A DNA stretch of 61,600 bases, from contig CANJRD010000020.1 of assembly GCA_947476695.1 (NCBI GenBank), positions 1-61,600 of the forward strand. Direction: 5' to 3'. Below are positions 47,918 through 57,145 of the stretch, piece by piece. The notes under the pieces are model-generated. The model did no database searches, was not told the DNA's origin, and saw only the letters and a program-made list of their open reading frames with translations. The position numbers were made by a program, and so were the translations under genes. Each line of letters opens with the position of its first letter. Within the stretch, counting starts at the first letter, position 1. The DNA comes from Rhodospirillaceae bacterium (GTDB lineage Bacteria; Pseudomonadota; Alphaproteobacteria; Rhodospirillales; Rhodospirillaceae).

Positions 47918-48072
47918 GGAACAGCTCCTACGTAGTTACAGAGCATTGTATCCGCCCATCGAAAGTGGTGATCGGGCGACCGCAAAAGATACGGGGTCTG
48001 TAGTGTTGACTGCTTTACGTATCTGGCCTCAAGCGATCCCAGAAATAACGCGTGGTAATTTTCTGTTGCGTG

Positions 48073-49890
48073 TCACCCGGTCGCGTCGGCGGGTCGCACA
48101 TGCGTGCGTTCGCGATAGAAGCCCGCGACCAGCATGAACAGCAGCGCCGAAATGGCGCCGGCCCCGGCGAAGAACAGGAAGTAGTCGGGCCCGACGAGTT
48201 TGTAGGTGGAGACGGTGTTGCCATCGGCCTTGAAAGTGCCTGTGCTGGCGACTGGCTGGTTGTGAATGGCGTCGGCAAGCTGCACGCGGTTGCCGGCGGT
48301 GTCGACGGCCGCGATCAGGAAGGTGCCGTTCAACACACTCGGCTGGCCCTTGGCGTCGGTGGTTTGAATGCCGTTCTCGCCCTCGAAATCGATCTTCTGC
48401 CCGACCTGAAGGTTGGCCACATCCGCCAATCGCACCCAGGTCTCCGCACCGGCGGTGATTTCCTGGGCGGCAAGGGGTTTCACCATGGCGCTGTTCACCT
48501 GTGCGGTAAAGGCGCTGCCGATGCTGCTTGAAAGCAGATAGGTCGCCGCCATGATGAAGCTCTTCACCTTGAGCGGCGCCTGGCGGTAGGAAAATTCGAT
48601 CGCGGTGATCGAGACCATCACTTCGGACGCGGTCAGCACGGCGAAGGCAAGGATCTGCCACCACAAGCTGACAGTGATGCCCTTCATGATCCGGCCCTCA
48701 ATCCACGCCACGATCAGATAGGACGCGGCGATGATCCAAAGTCCGATGCCGATTTTTCGTAGCGGCGTGAGGGTGAAGAGGCGTCCCAGCAGCGGATAGA
48801 CGACGAACGTGAAGACCGGCACCAGGATCAGGATGAACAGACCGTTCACAACCTGAATCTGCGCCGGTAGCATTTCATAGCCCGACAACGCGTTCAGCCC
48901 AGGCACGCCGGCAAGGAAGCCGAACAGGTGCTTATCCATGTAGTCGGATGTTGCCTGCAACGTCCATGTCTGGCCGTTCGACTGTTCCCACAGCGACCAG
49001 TACATCGCGATGAAGATGAAGTAGATCACCGCGAGCCCGGTAAGTTGCTTGCGCGCGTCACCGGTGAAGGCTTCTTCCATCCATCCGCGCAGCTCGGGCG
49101 GCAGGGCATTGCGCAACTTCGTCTGCAGAGAGACGACGACCGTCAGGACCATCAGGACCAGAAGGGTGGTCACCGCCGCCAGTGTGCGATAGTCGGGACC
49201 GACGGCGTTGAACACCCAGACCGAGATTCCCATCACCGGCACTAGCGCGAGCACAAACAGGAATAACCCGTGGTTCGCACCTTGCGTCATCGCGGGCGGG
49301 ACGGTCACGTAGCGGTGGCGTCCGAGCCAGAAGACGAATGTGGCGGCGAGCATCATCGCGGCTGGAATGCCGAAGGCCACGCCGGGGCCGTAGGCATCCA
49401 GCCAGACCGGACAGAAATAGATCGAGAACGAGGCGCCCGCGTTGATCGAAAGATAGAAGTAGCTGAACGCACGCTCGATCAGGTGCTGGTTCTTCGATGT
49501 GAACTGATCGCCGACATTGGTGGACACGCAAGGTTTGATGCCGCCGGTGCCGAAGGCCATCAGCCCCAGGCCGATGGCGAGGCTAGCCGGCCCCAGATCC
49601 AGCGCGATCACGACACAGCCGGCGCAGTAGACCATCGCCAGCACCATGATCGTGCGGTACTTGCCCCAGAACACATCGGACAGGATCGCGCCGATCAGCG
49701 GGAAGAAATAAGCGCCGAACTTAAACAGCGATTGCCATTCGGTCGCCTTCGCCTGACCGAAGTGCAGGCTTTGGGTCATATAGACCGCGAGAATGGCGTT
49801 GATGCCGTAGTAACAGAAGCGCTCGGCGAACTCGTTGGCGACGATATAGGGGATGCCGGGTGGCATCCGGTCTTCCGCCGCTGCACGCAT
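48073..49890 (-). CDS. POT-family proton-coupled peptide transporter
   Basis: 605 residues with about 12-14 membrane helices. The family motif ExxERFxYYG is present as NEFAERFCYYG (19-29), which couples protons to peptide uptake, and the PTR2-type GTGGIKP segment follows helix 4. It imports di- or tripeptides. The start at 49890 is fixed by GGAGG 6-10 bases upstream. Between the last two helices (about 473-565) is an extra soluble segment of beta-rich sequence (for example VGQKIDFEGE) that is longer than in standard POT proteins. The photolyase gene lies 75 bases upstream on the same strand. Confidence 0.88.
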   Translation of the reverse strand: MRAAAEDRMPPGIPYIVANEFAERFCYYGINAILAVYMTQSLHFGQAKATEWQSLFKFGAYFFPLIGAILSDVFWGKYRTIMVLAMVYCAGCVVIALDLGPASLAIGLGLMAFGTGGIKPCVSTNVGDQFTSKNQHLIERAFSYFYLSINAGASFSIYFCPVWLDAYGPGVAFGIPAAMMLAATFVFWLGRHRYVTVPPAMTQGANHGLFLFVLALVPVMGISVWVFNAVGPDYRTLAAVTTLLVLMVLTVVVSLQTKLRNALPPELRGWMEEAFTGDARKQLTGLAVIYFIFIAMYWSLWEQSNGQTWTLQATSDYMDKHLFGFLAGVPGLNALSGYEMLPAQIQVVNGLFILILVPVFTFVVYPLLGRLFTLTPLRKIGIGLWIIAASYLIVAWIEGRIMKGITVSLWWQILAFAVLTASEVMVSITAIEFSYRQAPLKVKSFIMAATYLLSSSIGSAFTAQVNSAMVKPLAAQEITAGAETWVRLADVANLQVGQKIDFEGENGIQTTDAKGQPSVLNGTFLIAAVDTAGNRVQLADAIHNQPVASTGTFKADGNTVSTYKLVGPDYFLFFAGAGAISALLFMLVAGFYRERTHVRPADATG

Positions 49891-49965
49891 GAGAGCCTCC
49901 GCTGATCGCTGACGGGGCAGGGTGCTGAACCGCACTGCCGCCGTCAAGCCGCGTGCGCGGTTTGG

Positions 49966-51396
49966 CTAGGCGTCTTCGCGCAGGCTCTTGAAGGCGGCCA
50001 ACGCACGGGCGCGTGCGGCGGCGTGATCGACAATCGGACCCGGATAGGTCTTGCCCAGCACAATGCCCGCTTCGCGCAGGACGTGGTCGGGCGCCTCCCA
50101 GGGCTCGTGCAGATATTTGTCGGGTAGTGCGGCGATCTCCGGCACCCATTGGCGCACATAAGCGCCTTTCGCATCGAACTTCCCGCCCTGAAGTTGGGGA
50201 TTGAAGATGCGGAAGAACGGCGCGGCATCGGTGCCGCAGCCCGCCACCCACTGCCAACTCGCGGAATTGTTCGCGAGATCGGCATCCACCAGCGTGTCCC
50301 AGAACCATAACGCGCCTTCCTGCCAGGGCAGCAGCAGATGCTTGACCAGGAATGAGGCTACGATCATGCGGACGCGATTGTGCATCCAGCCGGTGTGCCA
50401 CAACTCGCGCATCCCGGCATCGACGATGGGATAGCCGGTTTGGCCCTTTTGCCATGCCGAAAATGATTTGCGGCTATGGTCCCACGGAAATTTCCAGAAC
50501 TCGGGGCGGAGCGGTCGCTCCGGCAACGTCGGGAAATGGTACAACAGGTGGTGGGCGAATTCGCGCCACAGCAACTCGCGCTGAAAAGTCGTCGTGCCGG
50601 CGCTGGGTTCCAGATGCGCGATCGCGTTCCAGATCTGGCGCGGCCCGATCTCACCCCAGTGCAGATGCGGCGACAGCCGCGAGGTCCCCGCTTCGCTCGG
50701 TATGTCGCGCGCGCGATTGTAGCGATCCGCCTGTGTCAGGAAGGATTTTAGCCGCTTCGCCGCGCCGCTTTCTCCGGGCGTCCACATTTCACGGAAGCCA
50801 CCGGCCCAGTCGGGCTTGGTGGGAAGGAGTTTCCAACGCGCCAGCTGGTCTGAGGGCAGCGCCTGTTTAGCCGGCGTCAGTTTCCGCGGCGCGGGCACGG
50901 GCGTTGACGCGGGGAGGGCGAAGGCAGCTTTCGCGAACGGCGTATAGACGCGGAACGGAGTCCCGCTTTGGGTCTTGATCTCCCAGGGCTCGAACAGCAA
51001 AGCGCTATTGAAGCTCTCGACGGCGAGCCCCGCATCACGCAGCGCCGCTTTGATGTCGGTGTCGCGGGCGATGGCGGCAGGTTCGTAGCAGCGGTTCCAG
51101 TATACGGCGGTCGCTCCGGATTCCTGCGCAAGCTTCGTGATCGTCTCCTTGGCCGGACCACGCCGTAGGATCAACGGCGCCCCGAGCGCGGCCAGGCTCT
51201 CGCTGAAGCTTTCAAGTGACTTATGCATCCACCATCGGCTCGCGCCTCCCGGCGACCAGGCCAGTGTCTCGTCCCACACGAAAATCGGAATGACCGGCTG
51301 GCCGGTGGCGGCCGCCGCATTGAGCGCCGCATTGTCCGCGATCCTAAGATCTTGCCGGAACCAGATGATGATTGGCGCGGGGGGCGGGGTGCTCAT
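49966..51396 (-). CDS. phrB: Deoxyribodipyrimidine photolyase
   Basis: 476 residues, typical length for class I CPD photolyases, which use light and FAD to split pyrimidine dimers. The N-terminal antenna domain starts WFRQDLRIADN. The FAD domain contains the SRLSPHLHWGEI segment, the WHTGWMHNRVRMIVASFL region and the substrate/FAD motif GCGTDAAPFFRIFNP. The tryptophan relay region (WHTGW, ASWQW) is present. It probably shares a transcript with the POT transporter downstream. A (6-4) photolyase or cryptochrome is unlikely given the conserved CPD-type residues. Confidence 0.93.
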   Translation of the reverse strand: MSTPPPAPIIIWFRQDLRIADNAALNAAAATGQPVIPIFVWDETLAWSPGGASRWWMHKSLESFSESLAALGAPLILRRGPAKETITKLAQESGATAVYWNRCYEPAAIARDTDIKAALRDAGLAVESFNSALLFEPWEIKTQSGTPFRVYTPFAKAAFALPASTPVPAPRKLTPAKQALPSDQLARWKLLPTKPDWAGGFREMWTPGESGAAKRLKSFLTQADRYNRARDIPSEAGTSRLSPHLHWGEIGPRQIWNAIAHLEPSAGTTTFQRELLWREFAHHLLYHFPTLPERPLRPEFWKFPWDHSRKSFSAWQKGQTGYPIVDAGMRELWHTGWMHNRVRMIVASFLVKHLLLPWQEGALWFWDTLVDADLANNSASWQWVAGCGTDAAPFFRIFNPQLQGGKFDAKGAYVRQWVPEIAALPDKYLHEPWEAPDHVLREAGIVLGKTYPGPIVDHAAARARALAAFKSLREDA

Positions 51397-51440
51397 ACCG
51401 CCCTATACGGTCGAGCCCCGCCGATGGATGACTCGTCTGC

Positions 51441-51809
51441 CTAGCGACGGGCCTTCAGCGCGGTCGCCTCGGCCTTGTCGATCGTGACGATGTCTTTAAT
51501 GATGCAGGTCGCACCCCTGTTCAGCACTGTCAGAGCGTTGCTCGTGCAAATGTTTTGCGTCGAGGTGTCGAACGCGAAGCCGCCCTGGATCTTCAGGCCC
51601 GGGCACGTATTGATGAGGTCGATGCGTTTGAATTCGCGACCGCCCTTCATCTCAATCAGGATCGTACGGTCGTCGATCACGGGCGTCTGGCCGACGGCCT
51701 GAAGTCGAACGCATTGCTGCTTGTCGCCGGGCTCGTTATCGGCGGCATGCGCCGCGCCGCAGAGCGCAGTGATGGCTATCGTGGCGAAAAGGGATAGTTT
51801 CATCTTCAT
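51441..51809 (-). CDS. Secreted DUF6491-like protein
   Basis: 122 residues starting after GGAGGCC, with a Sec signal (cleavage after AHA, about residue 23). The mature 99 residues contain five cysteines and the pattern DDRTILIEMKGG, CPGL, ICTSNALTVL and GATCIIKDIV. It resembles the small periplasmic DUF6491 family of alphaproteobacteria and Lysobacter-type bacteria. No function is established. It stands alone between photolyase and the GH3 gene. Confidence 0.75.
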   Translation of the reverse strand: MKMKLSLFATIAITALCGAAHAADNEPGDKQQCVRLQAVGQTPVIDDRTILIEMKGGREFKRIDLINTCPGLKIQGGFAFDTSTQNICTSNALTVLNRGATCIIKDIVTIDKAEATALKARR

Positions 51810-51933
51810 GATTGGCCTCCGTGTGTGAGCGTTAACGCGGGCCGCTCCCAACTTGATGCGATCCCCCTCTGGGCGGCTGCTGAATTTAGCACGCGCCACA
51901 ATCAGCGCGAGAATGCCGTTAGCATACTAACAG

Positions 51934-54195
51934 TCACGGATGTACGGCGAACTCGCCATGCAACTCAGCCCGGGAGTCCGTACCCACCCACACGTCGAAA
52001 GCTTCGGCTTCCTGCACAAAGGCTTTTTGCGCGCCGCTCCAATAGCGCAAGTCTTGCGCCGGAACGGTGAATTTCACTGTGGTTCGCGCGTGCGGCGCCA
52101 AAGCGATGCGTTCAAATCCCTTCAGTTCGCGCACGGGACGCGAAGCGCTGCCGGCACGCTGATGGATATAAAGCTGTGCGACTTCATCGCCGGCCCGGTC
52201 GCTGACGTTCTCCACGTCGACCGCGACTTCAATCGCCTCTCCCAATGCGGCCGACGGCGTGACGACGCGCAGATTGCTGTAGGCGAAGCTCGCGTAACTC
52301 AAGCCATAGCCGAACGGATACTGCGGCACGCTTTCCTCGTCCCAGGTGCGGCGACCGGCGGCGTCGGAGCGCATGGTCAGATTATGATTGTAGTGGATCG
52401 GAATCTGGCCCGCATGACGCGGCCAGGTAAAGGGCAGCTTTCCGCCCGGCGTCACGTCGCCGAACAGCAGACGCGCGATGGCCGTGCCGGCATGCATGCC
52501 GGGATACCACGCCTCTAAAATCGCACCGGCCTGCGCATCGGCCAGGCGGACGTCGAGCGGACGGCCATTGATGAGTACCACGACCACCGGCTTACCGGTG
52601 GCGATGACCGCCTCCAGAAGACGTTCCTGGTTGCCTGGCAGCGTCAGCATGGCGCGCGACGCACTCTCGCCGCTCATGTTGAAAGCTTCGCCCAACACCA
52701 GGATCGCAACGTCGGAGCGCTTGGCGACCGCGACAGCGTCGCGGATCGCTTTGGTGATATCGGCTGCGGTCCAGGGCTTTTCCGGTGGAATGTCGTAGAA
52801 CTGATCGAACTCGGAGGCGAACTTGCGGGCAATTTGCGCGCCGCGCGCATATTCGACCTTTACCGACTTCGGCAGATAGGTGCGGATGCCGGCCAGGACC
52901 GTCACGGTCTCCTTCAAATCCGCCGTTGTCGTCCAGGGGCCAAGCGGATCGTAGACATTGTCGGCGACAGGTCCGATCACGGCGACCGATTTCAGTTTCT
53001 TGGCATCCAGAGGAAGAAGGCCGTTGGCATTCTTCAGCAACACCGCCGAGCGTTCGGCGGCGATGCGCGCGGCTTCGCGATGCGAGGGATCGGTCAGGAT
53101 AGACACTGCCGCGGCTTCGTCGACATAGGGCTTCTCGAACAGCCCGAGTTGGAATTTCGCGATCAGGAACGGGCGCACCATGGCGTCTAACTGCGCCACG
53201 GTGATGCGGCCTTGCTCCACCATGCCCGGCAGCTCCTCGAGATAGAAGCTCGCGTCCATGTCGATGTTCACGCCGGCGGAGAAGGCGCGCCATGTGGCGT
53301 CTTTCTGATCGCGCGCGAAGCCGTGGTCGACGAGGGAGCCGACGGCATAGGCATCGCTCACAACAAAGCCCTTGAAGCCGAACGCATCGCGCAGCACATC
53401 GTGCATCAACCAGCGATTTCCGGTGGCGGGCACATCGTTCAGGTCCTGATAGGCGCTCATCACGCTGACCACGCCGGCGTCGATGGCGGCGCGGAACGGC
53501 GGGAAGTAGATGTTCCAGAGATCGCTCTCCGGCACGGCGGATTCCTCATAGTCGCGCCCGCCGATGGCCGCGCCGTAGGCGGCGAAGTGCTTCGCCGTGG
53601 CCAGGATGCGATCCGGCGCCCCCGGATAGGCGCCTTGGAACCCGCGCACCTGGGCGACGGCGATTCTGCTGCCGAGGAACGGGTCTTCGCCCGCGCCCTC
53701 GACGATGCGTCCCCAACGGGGGTCGCGCGCGATGTCGACCATTGGCGCGAAGGTCCAGGTGATGCCGGCGGCGCGGGCTTCACGGGCGGCGATGCGGCGG
53801 GCCTCCTCGATGAGCGCCATGTCCCAAGACGCGGCGAGGCCGATCGGCGCGGGGAAGGTGGTGCGATAGCCGTTGATGACGTCGAGTGCAAAGATCAACG
53901 GAATATGCAGGCGCGATTTCTCCACCGCGATCTGCTGCAGCCGGTTCATGGCCGCGACGTCCCGCGCGTAGAGGAACGAGCCATAGTCGCCCGCCGCCAG
54001 GCCTTCGTCGGTCGGGGCCTTGCCGAAGTTGAGGAAGCGCTGGTGGAGTTGGCCGACTTTTTCGCGGACGGTCATGCGCGCGAGCAACGCATCGGCGCGG
54101 ACTTCAGGCGATTGTTCGGCTGGCGCAGTTTGCGCCCAACTGACGGAAATCCCGCCCACGGCAAGGGCGAGTACAAAACAAACAGTTCGCAACAT
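51934..54195 (-). CDS. bglX: Secreted GH3 beta-glucosidase
   Basis: 753 residues with a Sec signal (cleavage near SWA-Q, residue 21). Glycoside hydrolase family 3 layout: N-terminal barrel with KH motif (Lys202-His203) and catalytic nucleophile Asp281 (FVVSDAYAVG), then the C-terminal alpha/beta sandwich, then a fibronectin-III-like domain (about 650-750). It removes terminal beta-linked glucose from oligosaccharides in the periplasm. It is the third gene of an operon with glucokinase and an MFS sugar transporter (20-base gap), so glucose released here can be imported and phosphorylated. The symbol is by family; linkage specificity is unknown. Confidence 0.92.
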   Translation of the reverse strand: MLRTVCFVLALAVGGISVSWAQTAPAEQSPEVRADALLARMTVREKVGQLHQRFLNFGKAPTDEGLAAGDYGSFLYARDVAAMNRLQQIAVEKSRLHIPLIFALDVINGYRTTFPAPIGLAASWDMALIEEARRIAAREARAAGITWTFAPMVDIARDPRWGRIVEGAGEDPFLGSRIAVAQVRGFQGAYPGAPDRILATAKHFAAYGAAIGGRDYEESAVPESDLWNIYFPPFRAAIDAGVVSVMSAYQDLNDVPATGNRWLMHDVLRDAFGFKGFVVSDAYAVGSLVDHGFARDQKDATWRAFSAGVNIDMDASFYLEELPGMVEQGRITVAQLDAMVRPFLIAKFQLGLFEKPYVDEAAAVSILTDPSHREAARIAAERSAVLLKNANGLLPLDAKKLKSVAVIGPVADNVYDPLGPWTTTADLKETVTVLAGIRTYLPKSVKVEYARGAQIARKFASEFDQFYDIPPEKPWTAADITKAIRDAVAVAKRSDVAILVLGEAFNMSGESASRAMLTLPGNQERLLEAVIATGKPVVVVLINGRPLDVRLADAQAGAILEAWYPGMHAGTAIARLLFGDVTPGGKLPFTWPRHAGQIPIHYNHNLTMRSDAAGRRTWDEESVPQYPFGYGLSYASFAYSNLRVVTPSAALGEAIEVAVDVENVSDRAGDEVAQLYIHQRAGSASRPVRELKGFERIALAPHARTTVKFTVPAQDLRYWSGAQKAFVQEAEAFDVWVGTDSRAELHGEFAVHP

Positions 54196-54214
54196 CGGGT
54201 CGGGCCTTAGGAGT

Positions 54215-55519
54215 TCAGCGAGCGGACGCGGCTTGCGCATCGGAACCTTGGCTGAGACCGCGCCAGCACAGCACGCCATAAGCCATGATCCAGAGATAGC
54301 AGATCGCGGGCACCATGAAAGACGCCGCGATGCCGAGATTGTCCGCCACCGTCCCGGCCACGCGCGGAATCAGCGCGCCGCCCACGATGGCCATGCACAA
54401 CGCGCCGGAGCCAGCCGGCTTTTCTTCACCCAATCCTTCGAGCGCGAGCGTGAAGATGGTTGGGAACATGATCGAATTGCACAGGCCGACGGCGAGGATC
54501 GCCACGGCGGCGATCATACCGACAGACACGGACGAAGCGCTGGCCAGCGCCGCCGCGCCGATCGCGCAGCAAGCCAGCACCAATCCGGGCGACATGCGCC
54601 GCAGGATCGCCGCGCCGATGAAACGGCCGACCATCGCGCCGCCCCAATACAGGCTGACCAGCTGTCCCGCGCGCGCCGCGGGTACATCCAGCACATCGGG
54701 CTGCATCAGATAGTTCACGAGCAGGCTGCCGATGGCGACTTCCGCGCCGACATAGACGAAGATCGACGCAGCCCCGAGCGCCAGACGCGGACGACGCAGA
54801 ACGCGGAAGCTTTCACCCAAGCTTGCGGCGCCGCCGACTGTGACTGTGGTGTCGGAGTTACGCTTCTTCCAGAACACGATGGCGACAACCACCAGTGTCG
54901 CGGCGATGCCCAGGAACGGCGGCAACACGGCGCTCGCTTCCGCGTGACGCGCGGCGGCCAGGGCGTCTCCCGACAATCCTCCCGCCGGCAACGACGGTTC
55001 ATCGGCCAAAATGAAGGCGGCCCCCACCAACGGCCCGATGGTCGTCCCCAGCGAGTTGAACGCCTGTGCCAAGGTGAGACGGCTCGACGATGTGGACTCT
55101 GGTCCCAGCACAGCCATGTAAGGATTGGCGGCGGTCTGCAGTGTTGTGATGCCTGCGGCCATCACGAACAGCGCGAGCAGGAAGCCTTCGAACACGCCGG
55201 CTGAAGCGGCGGGCACGAACAGAAGGCAGCCAGCTGCCATGACGAGAAGTCCAAGCACGATGGAACGCGTGTAACCGATGCGCGACAGGATCACCGCCGC
55301 CGGCATCGAGAAAACGAGATAGCCGAGGAAGAACGCGAACTGCGTCAGCATCACCTCGGCGTAGTTCAGCGAGAACAACGCCTTCAGCTTGGGGATCAGC
55401 GTGTCGATCAGGACAGTGGCGAAGCCCCAGGCGAAGAACAGGAACACCACGAAGACAACCATCGCGCGGTGGCCCGCAGGATTGCGAGCCTCCTGCGATG
55501 CTGGTTCAGTTGCGGCCAT
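54215..55519 (-). CDS. gluP: Sugar/proton symporter of the FHS (GluP/FucP) family
   Basis: 434 residues with 12 predicted helices. The FHS hallmark NPYMAVLGP follows helix 4 (as in FucP and GluP). It should import a monosaccharide, most likely glucose or galactose, with protons. It lies between glucokinase (18-base gap) and beta-glucosidase (19-base gap) on the same strand, which supports glucose as substrate. Transporter and kinase replace a PTS. Gene symbol by similarity and context. Confidence 0.88.
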   Translation of the reverse strand: MAATEPASQEARNPAGHRAMVVFVVFLFFAWGFATVLIDTLIPKLKALFSLNYAEVMLTQFAFFLGYLVFSMPAAVILSRIGYTRSIVLGLLVMAAGCLLFVPAASAGVFEGFLLALFVMAAGITTLQTAANPYMAVLGPESTSSSRLTLAQAFNSLGTTIGPLVGAAFILADEPSLPAGGLSGDALAAARHAEASAVLPPFLGIAATLVVVAIVFWKKRNSDTTVTVGGAASLGESFRVLRRPRLALGAASIFVYVGAEVAIGSLLVNYLMQPDVLDVPAARAGQLVSLYWGGAMVGRFIGAAILRRMSPGLVLACCAIGAAALASASSVSVGMIAAVAILAVGLCNSIMFPTIFTLALEGLGEEKPAGSGALCMAIVGGALIPRVAGTVADNLGIAASFMVPAICYLWIMAYGVLCWRGLSQGSDAQAASAR

Positions 55520-55537
55520 GGTGTCCCCCGACGTTGC

Positions 55538-56509
55538 TTAGTCCGCCTTGCGCTGCAGAAGATGAACTGCCGCGCCGATCAGTCCTGCGTACTTCTCCGT
55601 GATCACCAAGGTCGGAACCTCGGCGAGATGCGCGGCATAACGTCCTTTGGCCTCGAAGCGCTTGCGGAACTCCGAAACTTTCAGGACATCGACGAAACGC
55701 GGGACGATCCCCCCCGCAATGAATACGGCATCGGCATATAACAGCAAGGCGAGATCGCCGGCGGCGCTCCCCAGGATGTCGCAGAAATGCTCAAGCGCTT
55801 CCCGACAGGTTGGGTCGGTATTGTCGATCGCGCGATGGACGATGTCCGCGTCGCGCAGGGGCGCGGCGGTTCGCCCGTCGATTTCGGCCAGGCTTTCGTA
55901 GAGGTTCACAAGGCCAGGGCCCGACAGGAGCCGTTCGTTCGACACGTGTCCGAATTTCGCTTGCAGCCGGCGGGCGATGGCCCATTCGCGTTCCGTCTGC
56001 GCTGAGAAATTGACGTGCCCCCCCTCGGAGGGGATCGGCATGTCCAAGCCGTCGTAACGGATCAAGCCGCCGACGCCCAAGCCGCTGCCCGGGCCGATCA
56101 CGCCCAGGCGCTGCGCCTGGCGCAGGTCCGCCTGCGGGCCGATGCTGACCATGCCCTCAGTGGGAAGGGCCATCAGCGACAGCGAGATCGCGGCGAAGTC
56201 GTTGATGATCGACAGGTGGGCGAACCCGATTTGTTTCCGCAGGCCCGCGATCGAGAAATGCCACGGATTGTTCGTCAGCTTGACGTTGTCGCCTGCGATG
56301 GGCCCCGCGATGGCCAGTGTGCCGGCGGTGGGCTTCGCGTCCGCCGGAAGTTGGCTCAAATAGGCGGCGATCGCGGCGTCGATGTTCGGGAAATCGCGGC
56401 AGGGAAACACGGCGACGTCCGACAGGACGGGCGTACGGTTCGGTCCAGGGCGCGCCAGGCCAAAACGGGCGTTGGTGCTACCGATATCGGCGGCGAGTCC
56501 AAGGTTCAA
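55538..56509 (-). CDS. glk: Glucokinase
   Basis: 323 residues from a TTG start at 56509, which has GGGAGG at ideal distance and gives the standard glucokinase length; an in-frame ATG at 56548 would add 13 Gly/Pro-rich residues with no ribosome site. ROK/hexokinase-like ATPase motifs: DIGSTNARFGLA (phosphate 1), the catalytic-base region NDFAAISLSL, GPGSGLGVGG and EGGHVNF, then FIAGGI (adenosine). It phosphorylates glucose to glucose 6-phosphate. It is the first gene of the glk-sugar transporter-GH3 operon, a compact route for beta-glucoside use. Confidence 0.92.
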   Translation of the reverse strand: MNLGLAADIGSTNARFGLARPGPNRTPVLSDVAVFPCRDFPNIDAAIAAYLSQLPADAKPTAGTLAIAGPIAGDNVKLTNNPWHFSIAGLRKQIGFAHLSIINDFAAISLSLMALPTEGMVSIGPQADLRQAQRLGVIGPGSGLGVGGLIRYDGLDMPIPSEGGHVNFSAQTEREWAIARRLQAKFGHVSNERLLSGPGLVNLYESLAEIDGRTAAPLRDADIVHRAIDNTDPTCREALEHFCDILGSAAGDLALLLYADAVFIAGGIVPRFVDVLKVSEFRKRFEAKGRYAAHLAEVPTLVITEKYAGLIGAAVHLLQRKAD

Positions 56510-56701
56510 TTTAGCGGCCCTCCCGGGCGGAAAGGGGCCGCCGGCCACATTCGGGCGGGCAAAGCATCATGGCTGGACCCGGAGCGAATGCCCCGGCCTT
56601 TAAGGAATCGACAGAAGGTCGGCGGAAACTAACGCTGAACCGGGCCCGCGGTCACGCGGTCCGATGGGGCCGCGGCCCACAATGGCCTGTCTTGGGCGAC
56701 C

Positions 56702-56884
56702 CTAGGCCCGCGCAGGGGCCGTTTCGTGGCCGGCGTTACGTTCGGCTTGGCTGGCCAGGGTCTCGTACTGGGTCGCTAGACGCTCGAAGGCGCTTTCCGC
56801 GCCGCTGTGACGCAGGTCGTCCGCCCGAAGGCGCAGGCCGGCGGCCAGGTGGCGCAGACGTTCAGCTTCTTGGGTCCAATACAT
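56702..56884 (-). CDS. Small helical hypothetical protein
   Basis: 60 residues, preceded by GAGGAC at good spacing. The sequence is almost wholly charged amphipathic helix (EAERLRHLAAGLRLRADDL), as in many short alphaproteobacterial proteins. No membrane segment. It is divergent from the metzincin gene with 261 bases between them. No function can be assigned, and its reality rests on the ribosome site and composition. Confidence 0.5.
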   Translation of the reverse strand: MYWTQEAERLRHLAAGLRLRADDLRHSGAESAFERLATQYETLASQAERNAGHETAPARA

Positions 56885-57145
56885 GTCATGTCCTCGTTGG
56901 AGTTCCCCTGTACCGCGACGACCGGCGGCATTGGGTTATTCCTCCGTGACAGTGCATTCGGCTCCGCCCAACTGGCAGTATTCGTTCGCATAATCCGGCT
57001 TCGCCCGGCGGTTCCAGAATTCCTGTGTCCGCCAATCCGAATTGACTTCGCCGGCCATCCCGCCACTCTTGGCGCCGGTGACCCGGTGCACAATCGGGTC
57101 TATCCAGCGCAGGAGAAGGGGCTGCGCCTTGGGGAGGTCGTCAGA

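Noticed and set aside
56702-56884. Antitoxin or regulator role for the 60-residue protein
   Set aside because: No DNA-binding motif and no toxin-like neighbour; kept only as a hypothetical gene.
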